From NCBI GenBank assembly GCA_036172665.1, contig CM069875.1:23343806-23407805 (forward strand): a DNA stretch of 64,000 bases, in the 5' to 3' direction. Positions within the stretch are counted from its first letter, which is position 1; every line of letters begins with the position of its first letter. The notes beneath the pieces are model-generated. The model was not told the origin of the DNA. It saw only the letters and a list, made by a program, of their open reading frames with translations, and ran no database searches. Below are positions 11,751 through 24,780 of the stretch, in pieces. The position numbers and the translations under genes were made by a program. This DNA is from Prosopocoilus inquinatus (taxonomy: Eukaryota > Arthropoda > Insecta > Coleoptera > Lucanidae).

Positions 11751-12690
11751 GTGCGAAGGTTTCCAGAAGATATTTATAAGGAAAAAAAAATATGCTTTTC
11801 TGATGGCGTCTACCTGTGATTAGCTTAGTTAGGAAAGGAAACGAGTCCGATGACGGAGCAGAACTTGTGCCGTGTTTGACAGCGAGATTCTTACGCTTAC
11901 ACAAACGGCTAGATAAGATTCATAACAAAAAAAGAATGAAAATAATCAAAGTTTATTCAAACTGCAAAAAGAATACCGACGAATTTGTTACCTTACGATT
12001 GGCTAAGTAAGCGAAATGAGGTAGTTCAAATGATTGTCGTGTAATGTGGTATCTAAATTTTTTTTTAAATTTGCAACTTCCCTCCAGATTTGCTTAACTG
12101 CCCTTTTATATGACAAGTGAACACAGGCTTTGCAAATCGCAGCCATATTGCAAAGACTGCGGTTACTACTGCTACCATCGAGGTTAAGTATACTGAGGAC
12201 GCGATGCTGTATAACGTGTATTACTGAAAATCGGTTTGCCCGCGGACCTTTAGTATGACAAAACGAACGGAATGTGAGTATCAGACACTTTATCAGCATG
12301 TTTATGTGTTCTCGTATGCTCTTTATTTTTGCCATACAAGATAGGGGTGTGTGCGTCCGAAATCAGATCGTTTTCCGCTCGCTTGTTACTCCTCCAGTTA
12401 CTTAACCTCCATAACTGCTAATAACTACCGATTGTGAATCATATTTGAAATATTCGGCAATATTTTCCTTATTTTAGAAAACTTAACTTATCGGACGTTT
12501 TATTCCAAAGTGAACGATGAACACGTTATCGAAATTTTATAGTAATAAAACACTGCAGACTTATATACAGCGTGATGCATGATTCTGTGTATATGCTTGC
12601 CTATTTTGAGAGATGGAGCAAAAGTGTTTCAGAGAAATTACATTGGATCATCTTTTCTTTTCCGAGGAGGGGAAATCCTCATGGACACCC
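11751..12690. other. No further exon recognised
   Basis: Moderately AT-rich. It could include a 3' UTR for the exon ending at 11750 (AATAAAGT-type sequences near 11942 and AATAAAAC near 12544), but nothing decides this. Confidence 0.4.
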
Positions 12691-13843
12691 AGGCATCTTG
12701 GCTGGGTAGTGCCGGACTCTTACTGGCTAAAACCCCTCCTCTTTCTCACGTTTTATTTCATCCCTGCTATCCTGGAACCATATCAGCATTACATCGGGAT
12801 TACGGGATTTGCTCTGGTCTTTCCGTCCACGTCCTTTGCTCTCTCTTTCCTTTCCTTCTTCTTCTCCTCTTCCCTCTTCTCTTTTCTCTCTCTCCTCTCT
12901 ACGTCCTTCTCTCTTCTTCCCTCTTCGCTCCTCCTCTCTCTTCCCTCTTCTCTCTTCTCTCTCTCCTCTCTACGTTCTTCTCTCTTCTCCCCTCTTCGTT
13001 CCTTCTCTCTCTTCCCTCTTCTCTCTTCTCACTTTCCTCTTTGCCTCTTCTCTCTTCCGGCCTCGTACCCTTGTCCTGTTTGGTCTCGCTTACTCTATCC
13101 CGTTACATATTTGCCTTGCTTATATCCCGCTGACTTGTTGTGGTGGCTCGTGGCGCCCTCCCACCTTTTCGTCATCTTCCTTCCTCCCGATTATGCTGCG
13201 ACACGTCCTGGCAACTTCGTCCCATATTTCCTCTTTGTTTAGCATACCTCCGATGATGTTCTCCGGTGTGAGTTTTCCCTCGCCGTAGCGTCCATCTTGG
13301 CCCTTTCACCGTCCCATGCTTTGCATTGAAACAGGGTGTGCTCAGCGTCGTCTACTTCCGCCCCGCAGTAACTACACTAGGGTCACTCGCTTATTTTGTA
13401 TTTGTGCTTATAGCTTTCGAAGCACCCGTGTCCACTGAGAACCTGACTCAGCTCGTACGTTATGTCCCCGTGTCTCCTCAAGATCCATGGCTCGAGCCTT
13501 GGGATTAGCTTTCTCGTCCACTTTCCCTTCGTCGTGCTTACCCACCTGTCCTGCCACTTCCTCATTGTGACTGCCCTGTTCTCTATTTTGGCTTTCGGAC
13601 TCACGCCCCAGTTCTTACGCCTCTCCTCTGCCATGAGATCAATGGGAATGATGCGAGCCAACACTCCCAATGCCTCCGTGGATACGGTTCGGTATGCACG
13701 GGACACACCAATCAGCATTACTCTCTGGCATGACAACAGTTGCTCTCTATTCCTCTTAACTTCGAGTGCTCTTTCCCAGACGGGAGCCGCGTACAGAAGT
13801 GTCGATTCAACTACCGATGCGAGAATCCTACGTTGGATCATCT
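12690..13843 (-). mobile_element. 5'-truncated R1-clade non-LTR retrotransposon tail
   Basis: On the minus strand, 13841-13383 encodes the segment after the reverse-transcriptase domain (ESTLLYAAPVWERAL, SCQRVMLIGVSRAYRTVSTE, then RRHGDITYELSQVLSGHGC). After stops near 13380 the frame continues into the C-terminal zinc-knuckle-like segment (CSYCGAEVDDAEHTLFQC) at about 13370-13310. A purine-rich 3' tail follows. Stops and the absence of the RT catalytic part show it is dead. R1-type elements use RT plus endonuclease for target-primed integration; only the terminal part is here. Confidence 0.85.
12836..13060. repeat. Polypyrimidine tract (CTCTTCC/CTCTCTC-rich)
   Basis: About 220 bp of nearly pure C/T on the plus strand, made of imperfect CTCTTCCCTCTT and CTCTCTCCTCT units. 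It lies in the 3' UTR of the minus-strand R1-like remnant, where it reads as GAGAGAAGAGG. The plus-strand R1-like tail at 44.9 kb has a similar purine-rich tail. The three overlapping long open frames here are compositional artefacts. Confidence 0.85.
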
Positions 13844-14037
13844 AATTGCAGCTACCGCTATCAAGATTGATAATTGAACTGTTTTTTTCTAAGCAAGAAC
13901 TTATTTAAAAAAACGTGACCTTTACAATTTAAAAGTGGGTGTATGCAGATAATTATGAGTAGTAAACAGACAGCAGAATTCTTACGGGATGACGAAGCAC
14001 GTGTAGTCGGCCAGCTGAGTCGACTAAGCGCTACGCC

Positions 14038-14120
14038 AAGTTTCTTTACGTGTCCGTACATCACTATTGCATGCGTTCCAAAGTTGCAATGGACTATGTA
14101 CGGATAAGTAAAGAAACTCG
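14038..14120. repeat. Small hairpin element
   Basis: Arms AGTTTCTTTACGTGTCCGTA (14040 on) and TACGGATAAGTAAAGAAACT (14098-14117) are complementary with one small mismatch region; loop about 30 bp. MITE-like, non-coding. Confidence 0.75.
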
Positions 14121-14129
14121 GCCAGGGGC

Positions 14130-15170
14130 GGACCGTTAATTTGGGGGCCTAACCAGGGCCGTATAAAGGGCCGGGGGTTTGCCCGAAACGCCAATTTTGA
14201 GGGACACCGAACGACGAAAAAAAGTACGAACTAAATGGGAATAAGCTAGAATACGGGAACGATGAACAAGATATAATCAACGATTGACGAAAAAATTTAA
14301 CGGAAAAACAGAAAAAAATAATGATTATGGGAGAAATGGACATGAAAACAAATAAGAAATTAAATTGCAAATAACATCAATGGAACATGAAACATAAGCT
14401 CGATAAAAGAAGGAAAAAAAACAAAAGCGAATGAACAAACAAAAGATAATCAACGGCTAAAAAAAGAATAAAAAACTAACGAAAAATTAAGAATGAAAAA
14501 TTAAGAACGACAGAAGAACAAATATAGTAAAAGAAAAATACAACGGCGTACGAAGAAAAGATGATCAAAAATACAAAAGAAGACCAACGAACTGCTTGAA
14601 AATTAAAAATGCCAAGAAAACTACTAAAACTAAAAACAACGTCAATAGAACAACGTGTGTTTTGTTTCCTTTTGTTTTGTAACGTGTTTTATTTTAACGT
14701 GTTTTATTTTTTAATTTGACGTCCAGAGTACTGTATGTGTATATTTCAGATTTAAGCGTGCCAGTCGCAGCCCTCTGGAGGTCAAATTAAAAAAAAATAC
14801 GTTATAAAACAATATGTCGACAAAAAGAGACAAAAGAGAACAAAAACAAAACATGATCCGACAATTTTCCGTCGGAAGTAAGAAAAAACAAAAAACGAAA
14901 AAAAAGAACAAAATCGAAACATGAAGCATATTGAACAAAGAACAAGAGAAAATCTACGATTTTCCGGCGAAACATTAAAATAATTAAAAAAAAATAGCGA
15001 CATGAAAACAAATAAAAATAAACACAAAAATAAAGCGAACAACGAAAAACAAATCGATGAAAATTCAATAAAAAGAAAATGGAATAATTAATTCGAACAA
15101 AAGCAACAAAAAGAAAATTGATCAAAATAAAATTGTTTAACCCAGGGCGCCGTAAAACCTAGATCCGGCA
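14130..15170. repeat. A-rich low-complexity block
   Basis: About 1 kb of A-rich plus-strand sequence made of degenerate AACAAAAAG/AAAACGA-type words, bracketed by GC-rich ends (CCAGGGCCGTATAAAGGGCC near 14153 and GGCGCCGTAAAACC near 15147) that could be decayed termini of an insertion. The several minus-strand frames rich in Phe/Leu/Ser are products of composition. Confidence 0.6.
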
Positions 15171-15715
15171 CTAGGCCTACCCATTAAACATGAAACTGAT
15201 TTTTATTCTTTTTTTTAATGTGAAAAATTATAGCCAAAAGACATCGAAAGCTTTTTTTTATTTTATTTGATGCATTGGAATATACAGGCTGTTTTGGCAA
15301 AAGTTATTGAAAATGAAGACAGATACAATATAAAACAAATCTAAAAAATGCAGATAAATTTCTCTAAATTACTAAAAATTAGTACACGCTACTGATTTTG
15401 AATTTCTGCTAGTTTTTCAAAATGTGACATTTTCCCCTTAGTTGGGACATTATTTTTTTGTTTCAAATTTAATAACTAAAACCATAATGGCGTGTTTTTG
15501 TAAGACATTATGTATTTAATCATTAAAGAGCGGATAGTCAGGCAAAATAAAACGCAAAAAAGTCACAAAAAAGAAGGAGAAAAGGCAACGAATTTTGAGA
15601 AAAAAGGCAACAAGTCTTAACAAAAAGGACACTAAAAGGCAGGAAATTTTAAAAATTAAATTTATATTAAGAAGTACACAGCATTAAATTCTATTTTTAT
15701 TTGACCACCAGGAGG
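15171..15715. other. AT-rich spacer
   Basis: Nothing supported. It includes the likely 3' flank of the hAT-like gene to its right, which reads leftwards. Confidence 0.4.
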
Positions 15716-15718
15716 TGA

Positions 15719-16652
15719 CTATTTTTCAATATTTTCCGGTAACAAATTTTGTCTTTTGTCGGACAAAATGTTTTTGTATCGCGAAAAAGACCTTTCCACA
15801 TCACAAGATGTTACTGGAGCATATTTTAACATAGATATTTCATCGATTGTTAATTTAATGTCCTCCGCAACGCCACCCTGAAGTTTGGCTACCTCTGCAA
15901 TAATTTTGAAGCCTGAATTTTTTCGTTTTGTGTTTAGAAACTTTTCAGCTACTTTTTGGCCTATGCTACCAGGAATTTTCTTAATTAATATGTCCACCGT
16001 ATTAAATAATTTCAAAGAGTCGTATAAACTTAGACCATTTTTTTCTAAACAAGTAATCGTTTCTGGTATATTGGAAAAATGAGTCTTGATGAAAATTAAA
16101 CCTCTTTTTACTGCAGGATCTTTAAAGGCAGCTTGTGATTTGGCTATTGACAGAGCTGACGATGTTTCAAAACTATCGACCACCTTAAATTAAATATATA
16201 AAATTAAACTAATTCCTAAAAGGCAATTGTTAAATAAATAAATACCTCTTTGATTTCGTCAAAATGAACAACGTAAAATACGCACGCGGAAATCCAAGAA
16301 CCCCATCTAGTTATAACAGGTTCTGGAGGTAGCGGTGTGTTGGGTAGCTTTTCTTTATATAAAGCTGCGCGTAATGGAGCTTTTAAAAAAACCTTAAAAA
16401 ATAATCTAAACAAAAAATATAAAGTTACTTTTGAAAAATACCTTTTTAGTTGAAGAAATTAATTTGTTGACTACAACAAATTCTTCTCGAATAAATTCAC
16501 ATACCCTATGCAGACAATGTGCGAAGCAAGTAAGATGAAACATTTTTTCGTAAAAAATTTGCATGACTTGAGCTGCCTTTATCATATAAGGTGCAGCATC
16601 GAAAATTAAGAGGAGAATTTTGTCTTTTTTACTCCATTCGGATATAAGATTC
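15719..16652 (-). CDS. hAT-family transposase-like protein, C-terminal part with two introns
   Basis: Three exons read in one open frame: 16652-16442, 16392-16246 and 16183-15719. The introns of 49 and 62 nt have GT-AG ends and matching phase 0. Exon 1 has LLLIFDAAPYMIKAAQVMQ and HLTCFAHCLHRVCEF, exon 2 PEPVITRWGSWI, exon 3 the hAT dimerisation block (KYAPVTSCDVERSFSRYKN, then SDKRQNLLPENIEK and TAG). These are the DAAPYM, HxxCxxH-like, TRWGxW and ERxFS landmarks of hAT/ZBED-like proteins of insects. An upstream exon ending ANFFDDSM at 16710 has a good donor, but its phase is off by one from exon 1, so either the model is incomplete or the 5' part carries an indel. Open frame through three exons favours a recently active or domesticated copy. 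Confidence 0.6.
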
Positions 16653-16710
16653 CTAATGGAAAAACAATCTATTAATTTCAGTATGTAATATTCAAAATGT
16701 TCAACTTACG

Positions 16711-18200
16711 CATGCTGTCATCGAAGAAATTGGCAATCGTTTTGTGATTGGTTTTTTCCAACTCTTTACTTGCCAATAAATGCAAAGTTAACTGTCAATG
16801 TTTGTGATTGTCATACCACAGGTATGTAATTTTTAGTTAAAAAGTTCGTTGAAAATGTAACGTGCTAATCCTATTTTCATTAATAACTTTCTAGTCATTT
16901 AAAGGTTAGTTGTTAGTGTTGTTATTGTACAAGGAGATTCAAGCAACTCGTTCATTAAAAGTTTACGGACTTCCCTGTTGAATTTCTATTTCATATTTTG
17001 CGGTTATCAATAATGATCTATTAAAATATAGTGTTTCCTACTTTCGGGCACTTCCGTTTATAGAGGAAGTTGCTCCCAACTTTCTTATTTTAAATAGAAT
17101 ACTTCATGTTTATTGCATTTTTTAATTTCCTTCTAATTCTAAAAATAAAAATTACCCGTTTCGAAGGTATTTCTTTGTGCAGCAAAAATCATGAAGTCAA
17201 TTTTTGGCCTATTGTAGACTACAGTAACAGATTTTCAAATCATGCTATTTGAAAAGTAACTTCTAGCCGCACTAATTTCAACTGTGGAAAAGTCATGTTT
17301 TTTAAATAGAACACCTAGTATATATTTATACCATGTGAATCAGAATTAAAAGTGTTTACATTCCTTAGACTTATCTCTTATCTTTCACTTTCTATACATT
17401 TTCTCTTTGACAAACCATTTCTTTCTTTCAATTTTCGTTGTTATTCCTGAGCAGAGTTCTATGAATATCAAATTAATTTGTAATTCTAATTTCAATTTCC
17501 CTTTAGAAACCAAAGAATAATATTTGAATACATATCTATCAGCTATATCTTTTATTTACACGCGACGCATGTATTAGAATTCTGGGTAGACACATTTACA
17601 AAGAAAAATTCACATTTAAAAAAAAAATAAGTTTTGAAAATATAATCACATATCTAATGAAGTTATCAAAACTAATAAAAATTAATGACATATTAAAAAT
17701 AATACACGAATTGTTAATTACAATACTCGTATTTGTTCTAAGTTGCTACCTACAGTGTGTAGAAACAAGATTTGTGCTGAGAAAATTAACTTGCAGCACA
17801 GCCACCAGCTTCAGTCGTGACGGTTGTAGGTATTCATTAAACACGAAAATAAATGAGCGTTACCTAATCTTAACCGGAGATGAGGAGAGAGGATCAGGGA
17901 AATAGAAATGACTCAAGTTATGCAACAATTTTAATAACAGCAACTTGTAGTTACAGACGACGGAAAGTGAATGGCGAGTGTGAGCACCTTAATACATCGA
18001 ATCAAACTATTGAATTTTATCATGTATTTATCGTAATCGTGACATCAACAGCAAAATATCTTTCGAATTATTCAAATTAACCAACTGGTGTATCCATCAA
18101 AAACCTTCACAACGATTATTAAATATTCCCGGGTATTAAAAGCCCAAAACTGTAACGATACTGAATACGGTAAACACAAAATCGGCATAATGTCGTAACC
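16711..18200. other. AT-rich region; possible N-terminal exons of the hAT-like gene not resolved
   Basis: Sequence at 16711-16780 encodes KELEKTNHKTIANFFDDSM on the minus strand and probably belongs to the hAT-like gene. Beyond that I see no convincing exon. Confidence 0.4.
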
Positions 18201-18229
18201 GAAATATAAATAAAATTATCTCACCTGGC

Positions 18230-19700
18230 TAATCTTCCACGCAGATTCTTTTATTACCTTCGTCGGCGTATGATAACGTCGACACCAAAACTACGGATGA
18301 TCTAACGAATGCCGGTCCCACATCTGCTCCCCGCAATCGGATCGTGAGTCGCAGATAACAGTAGAATGTCGAAAAAAACGTCGTTCTTCTTCATAAGTCG
18401 CACATGAACGAAAATTAATTACACCGAAACCAAAGCTGTGCCCAGAAGCCCAAACTAAAAGCTTGTACTACAAGTGAACTGATCTTAAAAGTAAAAGCCT
18501 GGAAGGGAAGGAAAGTTCGACAATAATAATCTGCGCGAAAAGAGAAAGCAGTAGTCGAAAACATATCGGTCCTACATGTCAAGAATGAGGCTGAAAGAAT
18601 TCCAAGGAGTTTCAGTCATCCAGCACCACGTCAAAACCGACGAGACGTCGCCGAACCTCCCCGAGGTTCTTCTCGAAAAACAAAATGTTGTCGTCCCCTG
18701 AACAACAGCCACGAAACGAGGTCCAAAACGTCCTCCACACAATCAAGGTGCTGGAGATAACTCAAGTCAGCTGACTCATTGAAAGCGCGCCACAGGTTAC
18801 TAAAGGCTAAAACTACCCCTACCTTTAAAGTACGAAAGATGAGTTCGTACAAATCAAAAACATCGTAACAGCATCAAACCTAATAAAATCAAGGTAGAAG
18901 AAGGAAGTCCAATGGTATGAAAGGTCAAATGTAAACACCAGTTAAACTCGCCGTCGTGTGTAAAAGTTGTATTCTTCGGAGCAGATGTAGGTAGCAATAA
19001 AGTAAAAAATGTAAACCAACCGTCCAGAATAGACGCGGTGTCTCTGAAGTCTTGCAGGTTTTCATTTCAGAACAGAAAGAGCGGCTGGACTAATATAAAC
19101 AACGCTGAAATTTTAACATGTATACCGGCGCGGCATCCTTTGATCTCGCAGATGCGCAAAAACACACGTGGACTTTAAGCAGAAACCACGTCCCTTTGGC
19201 CATTTCATTACAATTCGGCAAAACAAGAGAGAGGGTGCGTTTGTTTTTTGCGACAAACAGCAGGTGTTTTCAATCGAAACTCGTAAATTATGCCCATAAA
19301 GATCACTTTGATCATTGCCGACAATTCTTTGATGTCGCCGACACGCAATAGATGGTTCGCGTCATATGTCCACAGCGTCGGTTTAAATGCATAACGAGAA
19401 AAATAGATGAAGAATTATTAGAGAAATAAATCGCGTCTCTTGTACTTTTTGCATATATTATACAGGTTGTGTCCTGAAAACGCGGTTTTAACACCGTAAG
19501 AATATTATTTATTAGTAATAACCAGGGAAAAGAAATCAGCCCACTTGTTCCGCGAGCAGTACGAAAATTTAGTATTCGGAGTGTATTAGTAGCGCCTACA
19601 ATAACTTTTACCGAATCCGAACACCTGCACTGTGCCCCTTCCCCTCCCACTCAAAAACAATTAAATGCATCGGAATAGTAGCAGGAGTAAACAGCACATT
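18230..19700. other. GC-richer block, no gene recognised
   Basis: This stretch is clearly richer in G and C than its flanks and contains an open minus-strand frame at 18852-18631 (LSYLQHLDCVEDVLDLVSWL) and a plus-strand frame at 19118-19351. Neither shows a known domain or paired splice sites. It could be a first exon or promoter region, or an old element. Confidence 0.3.
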
Positions 19701-22700
19701 CCGCGTAAAAAACTTCTAATACTATGTGGGCCCAAATCTTATCCCTGGTAATAACTTTCTTTTATGTCTAAGTAATAATATATTTACCTAGACAACATTT
19801 TTTTTTATTGACTTCTTCAATTATCGGTTCTTTTTAATATCAAATATATTTAATATGTATTTGAATATTCAATAGCGATTAAATTGTTCTTATTTATTCT
19901 GAAAAATGACAATTTCTGTAGATTGTACAGCCTGGCTATTAAATATTAAAATAAAAAAATAGGACGTTTTAAAAAGAAATCTTCGATATCGGATAAAATA
20001 TGTTTAGAATAAGGAATTCCAAAAGGCAATAAAGAATGGATATTCCGTTTAAAATTAAAAAGTCGGTAGCAACTTATTTTACAGCTCTAACAACTCTTAA
20101 CGTTTTCTTTTCAACTTGTGCATTAACTCACAAATTTATATTTACTTCGATACTTTTTTTAAGATTATAGAGAATATTTCAAAAATTTAAATATACCAGT
20201 AAGAAAAAATATCGAAAAAGAACAGAAAAAACCTCTTGCACCAATGGGGTGAGAAATTACCAATTCAGGGAAATACGAAGAAGTACAGCTAGTTATTATT
20301 ATACTGCGAAGTAGAAGTAAAATTAATATTACGAACTCCATCTTCAAGAAATTGGAAAAGTGCTTAAAAAAAATTTTAAGGTGCGATTCCTGAACTGATT
20401 TTAAGTAAAAAAATTGTTTTAAACATGTGGCCTAAAATTTTCGTTTTCATTATACAGGACAGACAACGTTAAATTTTGGTTTAGTTTAAATTTTAGTTTA
20501 GTTTTTTGTTTTAATTTACCTGATACATTTTATACAATAATTGCATTATATTTAATCGAAGATAATTTCAGCGTTTCAGATTATATTTATGAAAATATAT
20601 TAAGGCAGTTTAAGTGAGTATTTTGTACCCTAAAATTACAAATCAAAATAATTTCTTCATAGATATTGCCTGTGCCAAATTTAATTCAATTACTAATTCA
20701 ATTATATGAAGTAAAATTAAAAAATAAGTAAATTAATATCTCTAAAACCCTGTACATCAAAAGCTAAGCATTTTATGCCGCATGCTTGTAGGAACATTTA
20801 CTTAAAACCAGCCCAAGAACCATTACTTCATTTTTTTTGCAATCATTAACTGTAGTAGATAGATGATCCATAATTAGGTTTAAATATCATATCAAAGCTA
20901 AACAAAGCAAAGTACCTTAATATCTTAGTACCAAAATGCTCCCTTAAAAAGAAAACATGTTTATTTATAATTTGGGAAATAAACATTTGAATTTTAAAAT
21001 TAAGTAGCCTGATTTTTGTAAACAATTTTAATTTTGAAACTACATCAAGACAACGGCCGTTATAAATAACCATTAATTGTCTAAAAGTCACAGCTACATT
21101 ATTTAAAAAAACGAAATGGATGATTTTACTCCAAGAGAAATGTTTTCATGTATGGCTTTTGCAACAGAAATGCCTAAGCGGCAGTTAGAGAATACCATCA
21201 GAATCCCTAACATATTTACGTTACCATAATAATAACCTTCCAAATTACAGTCACAAATGGAAATGAGAATGTTTTCTTTAATACGTCGTATCTTTTTAAG
21301 GGAACAGTTTGGTACTAGGATGTATTAAGATAAATTGCTTAGTTTTGGAAAAAAGAAAATTGTGTAAAAAAATTTATGCCTAATTATGACTAACCTGTAT
21401 ATCCTATCCTAATATCTTGACATTTCCGAAAGGTCGACTTAAATTAAAAAGAAATCAAATTCGTTAAAAAAAATTGAGGACTTGCTTTAAAGTTTTCTTG
21501 AAAAGCAAATTGCTGAGATTCTCTGACAAGGCCAGACAAAGACAGCAAGTAAGATATTCGGTAGCAAGTCGTCCAATGTAAGTAGAGTTGATTGTTTGAA
21601 TTGTAAAAATTAGCAAACGTTCCAAGAGTGACCCTCGGCGATTAGGGAAACATTCATACTGTTTTCAACAAGCAGTAAGAATATATGATTTTTTTACTTA
21701 AGATAGTTCCTGCTAAAATATATCCTGTAATTATCAAAGAGCGAAACCGAAAAGATTCATTTAATTGCTACATTGAAACCAGTAGATATACTTACAAAAA
21801 ATAAAAGCAACTTAACATTAATTTTTTTTATTTATTTATTTCTCGCATTTTTTTCTTGGTTAGTTCAGTCATCCTGTTTCTTAAAAAATGACATGAGCTG
21901 TCAACATTTTCGATTAATTTAATAGGCAGTTAGCTTGAGAATTATGAAATTAACATAACTGTTTGTGTGTTTACACTAACCACCATAAGTTAAATGGGCC
22001 ACAACCCACAATTGTGAGAATTAAGGATTCAGCACACCAACGTGTATGGCAGGAGCGGGAATGATGGAGGAGGGGGGTACTAAACATGTGGCGTGACATG
22101 TAATTTCTTTTATTGTCTTTTGTTCCACTCTCAAAATAAGGAAGACACTTTACAAATACTGAGCTATGCATTACCAGCTATAAAAAAAGTTTGATCCACA
22201 CAAGTATGTTTTTTGATCCTCTAAATACTCTAAAATGGATTTTAGATAAAAAATAAAATATAGAAACTGGTATTACGATAAATAGATCTGTTTCTTGCCC
22301 AACGGCATACTTAGCAGCTTTTATAAATATTTTTCCGCATGTTGACTGTTTTTTCAGGATAAATAATAATTAATACTTAGTTTATCATAAACATCGGCTT
22401 TTTTATTCACCAGCTGAAACTGTCGACCGTAAAAGATAATTTTTAAAAAGTAATCTTTAATGTTTTAGTGACTCTATTCATAATTGAAATGAATTATTCA
22501 GCTCAACTACAATACACGACCGTAGCTTCAAAAAATAAATCTAGCAGATAGCACACGTACTTCAACATTCTTGGTTTATTTATTTCCGAGGCGTTTTTAC
22601 GACATCCACTCCAAAAAATTTCATTTATGCTGCAAAGTAAACCTCACAACAGGGGTATTTTTGTACTGAAATGTGATTTATACAGCTGTGGCTATTCCCG

Positions 22701-23540
22701 AGAGAAATTACTTCTATGTTTTAAGTCTTTGACGATTATTCAAATGTGACATAGCCACATACTAAATGTTTTTTTTTTACCTTCGAAAATCTAAACAAAA
22801 ATGCTATGCAAATTATAGCATAATTCTTTATATTTATACTTCTTCAATTATGGAGATAGAGGGTAGAGACAGAGAGGTATCAAAATTAATGATCAATACA
22901 ATACAATTTAAAATTCTTATTATTAAAGTGAATTAACCACGTGACTATTTTATATACATATTATCAATCGCAAAAAAATTAGAATATTTTCATTTGTTTC
23001 GTGCATGGATCATTCTAAATAATTCATATTTTCTGCCTTCGAAATCCTAAAAAAAGGACTGCCTAGCTGTTTCGGGGATATTACCTACCTACATTTTTTA
23101 TTGTCCTCGGAATACATTTTATGCTTTATTTGAAAATAATTTTGATTGGTGTTTTTGCCTCAACAACGCCCAAAAGACGAGTTTAGTGCATAGGTTATAA
23201 AACAATAAGTATTAAAATATAAAGAATTCACAAAATGCTATTCGGGCATTTAATGAATTGCCAGATAACTCATAAGTCAAGAAAATGTTTAAGCTGAGAA
23301 GAGCAGCATCTTTTGATTCCTAAGTGTAAGTTTAGACGGCTTGTTTATTTATTTTTATTGATCTTTGGAAATTAACGACAAATAGAAATAGGTACCCTGT
23401 CTTCCGTAATATCTGAATCTCACGTGTCCAAATTAATTACCTTTCTTCGAAAATGTATTTTGCGCAGACAATATATTCATGTGTAATACTATAAACAGTA
23501 ACCGAAGTGAACAAAGGCGTGCCTGATGCGTGTATTACAA
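19700..23540. other. AT-rich region, no gene recognised
   Basis: Only short open frames with AT-biased composition. No transposon termini or splice structures that I can support. Confidence 0.5.
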
Positions 23541-23542
23541 TA

Positions 23543-24094
23543 CACTGGAATATCTTTAATCCGAACGCACTTTAATTCGAGCATCCAGTAATCCGGACTC
23601 CGAAATCTTGACCTTATAATCCGAACGCTACCTCGATAATCCGAACGAAACTACCGTCTTGCCTTTTCCTCATCACGAGTACATAGTCGCATTCTGTTCA
23701 TTGTAACTTGTGGATATTTCCCTCCGCATTAAAATATCACAAAGATTTCACATTAAAGTTGAAAGACAAAATTGAGATTAAAAATTTAACAAAAAATAGA
23801 AGTCGCTGTAAATTACTCCAATATTGCTTTAGAATTTGGAGTGGGAAAAGCAACAGTGTCTGATATTAAGAAAATAAAATCAATAAAATATTATGAAATT
23901 GATAACAACAATGGACTAACGCCCTGGAAACAGAAAAATTTTAAAAATTAGTACAAATGCTGCAGTAAAAAAATGTTTTTACTCATGGTTTTTGCAAATT
24001 TGGCACCTCACTTAAGTTTATCCAATAATCCGAACAATTCGCTAATGCGAACGACTTTTTACATGTAACTGTTCGGATTAAAGAGGTTTCACTG
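23543..24094 (+). mobile_element. pogo/Tigger-type transposon relic
   Basis: Termini CACTGGAATATCTTTAATCC and GGATTAAAGAGGTTTCACTG are inverted repeats of the pogo/Tigger type. Internal subterminal copies of TAATCCGAACG occur near both ends (23612, 23638, 24030). At about 23818-23929 a frame encodes the N-terminal helix-turn-helix (NIALEFGVGKATVSDIKKIK) characteristic of pogo transposases, then stops. The catalytic DDE domain is absent, so this is an internally deleted, inactive copy of about 0.55 kb. Confidence 0.85.
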
Positions 24095-24780
24095 TTTAAA
24101 TGCGACGTTCTGGATTTATTGTAATATAAAATTATTTCGTATCTATGAAACAATAAAACATTTATTTTAATTCTTGTATGTTGTTTTACGATACCCTGTT
24201 ATTGTATAAGATTTGCATTTACCAAATTGTATCGAAAATTAAATTGAATGAGAACTATCTGAAAAAAGAGAATAGGTATCCAAATCACGTCTGCAGTCCA
24301 AATATTTATTACAGAAATTAAATACATTTTTGGATATTACGTTGAAACATTTTTTTTCATGTTTTGACAATTACTCGTTACTAATTATCCGACTGTTGTC
24401 ATTTTTTTACCATAAGCGTAAGTTTAGTTGCCTAATTTGATATAATTTGTACTCCGCACTTAAAAATGTCAGTTTATGATGAAACCCTGATCGTGCTTTC
24501 TCAATAAAAGCATAACAGTTCCAAGTTTTTTGCATTTTCATTATAACATGATATTTATTTAAAAAGCACTGTATTGTCTTTGCATAGAATAAATTTACAG
24601 AATTTTTAAGAATATTTTCAAAATTTTCACTTTTGTCTAATCCACTAAGTTGTGCCAAACTGTTTGCCAATTAAGAATCGATCTACTCTCCCAGCTTAAA
24701 ACATTTTCATGGCCTACATAAGTATTTGTCGGCACCACGTATAACTAGAACCATTGAACCTAGTATACGCACGGAACTAC

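Noticed and set aside
12579..13288. Three overlapping long plus-strand open frames rich in Ser, Leu and Phe
   Set aside because: They read through a CTCTTCC polypyrimidine tract that is open in every frame; the minus-strand R1-like tail explains the region.
14149..15125. Several minus-strand frames rich in Phe, Leu and Cys
   Set aside because: They come from an A-rich low-complexity block and share no domain.
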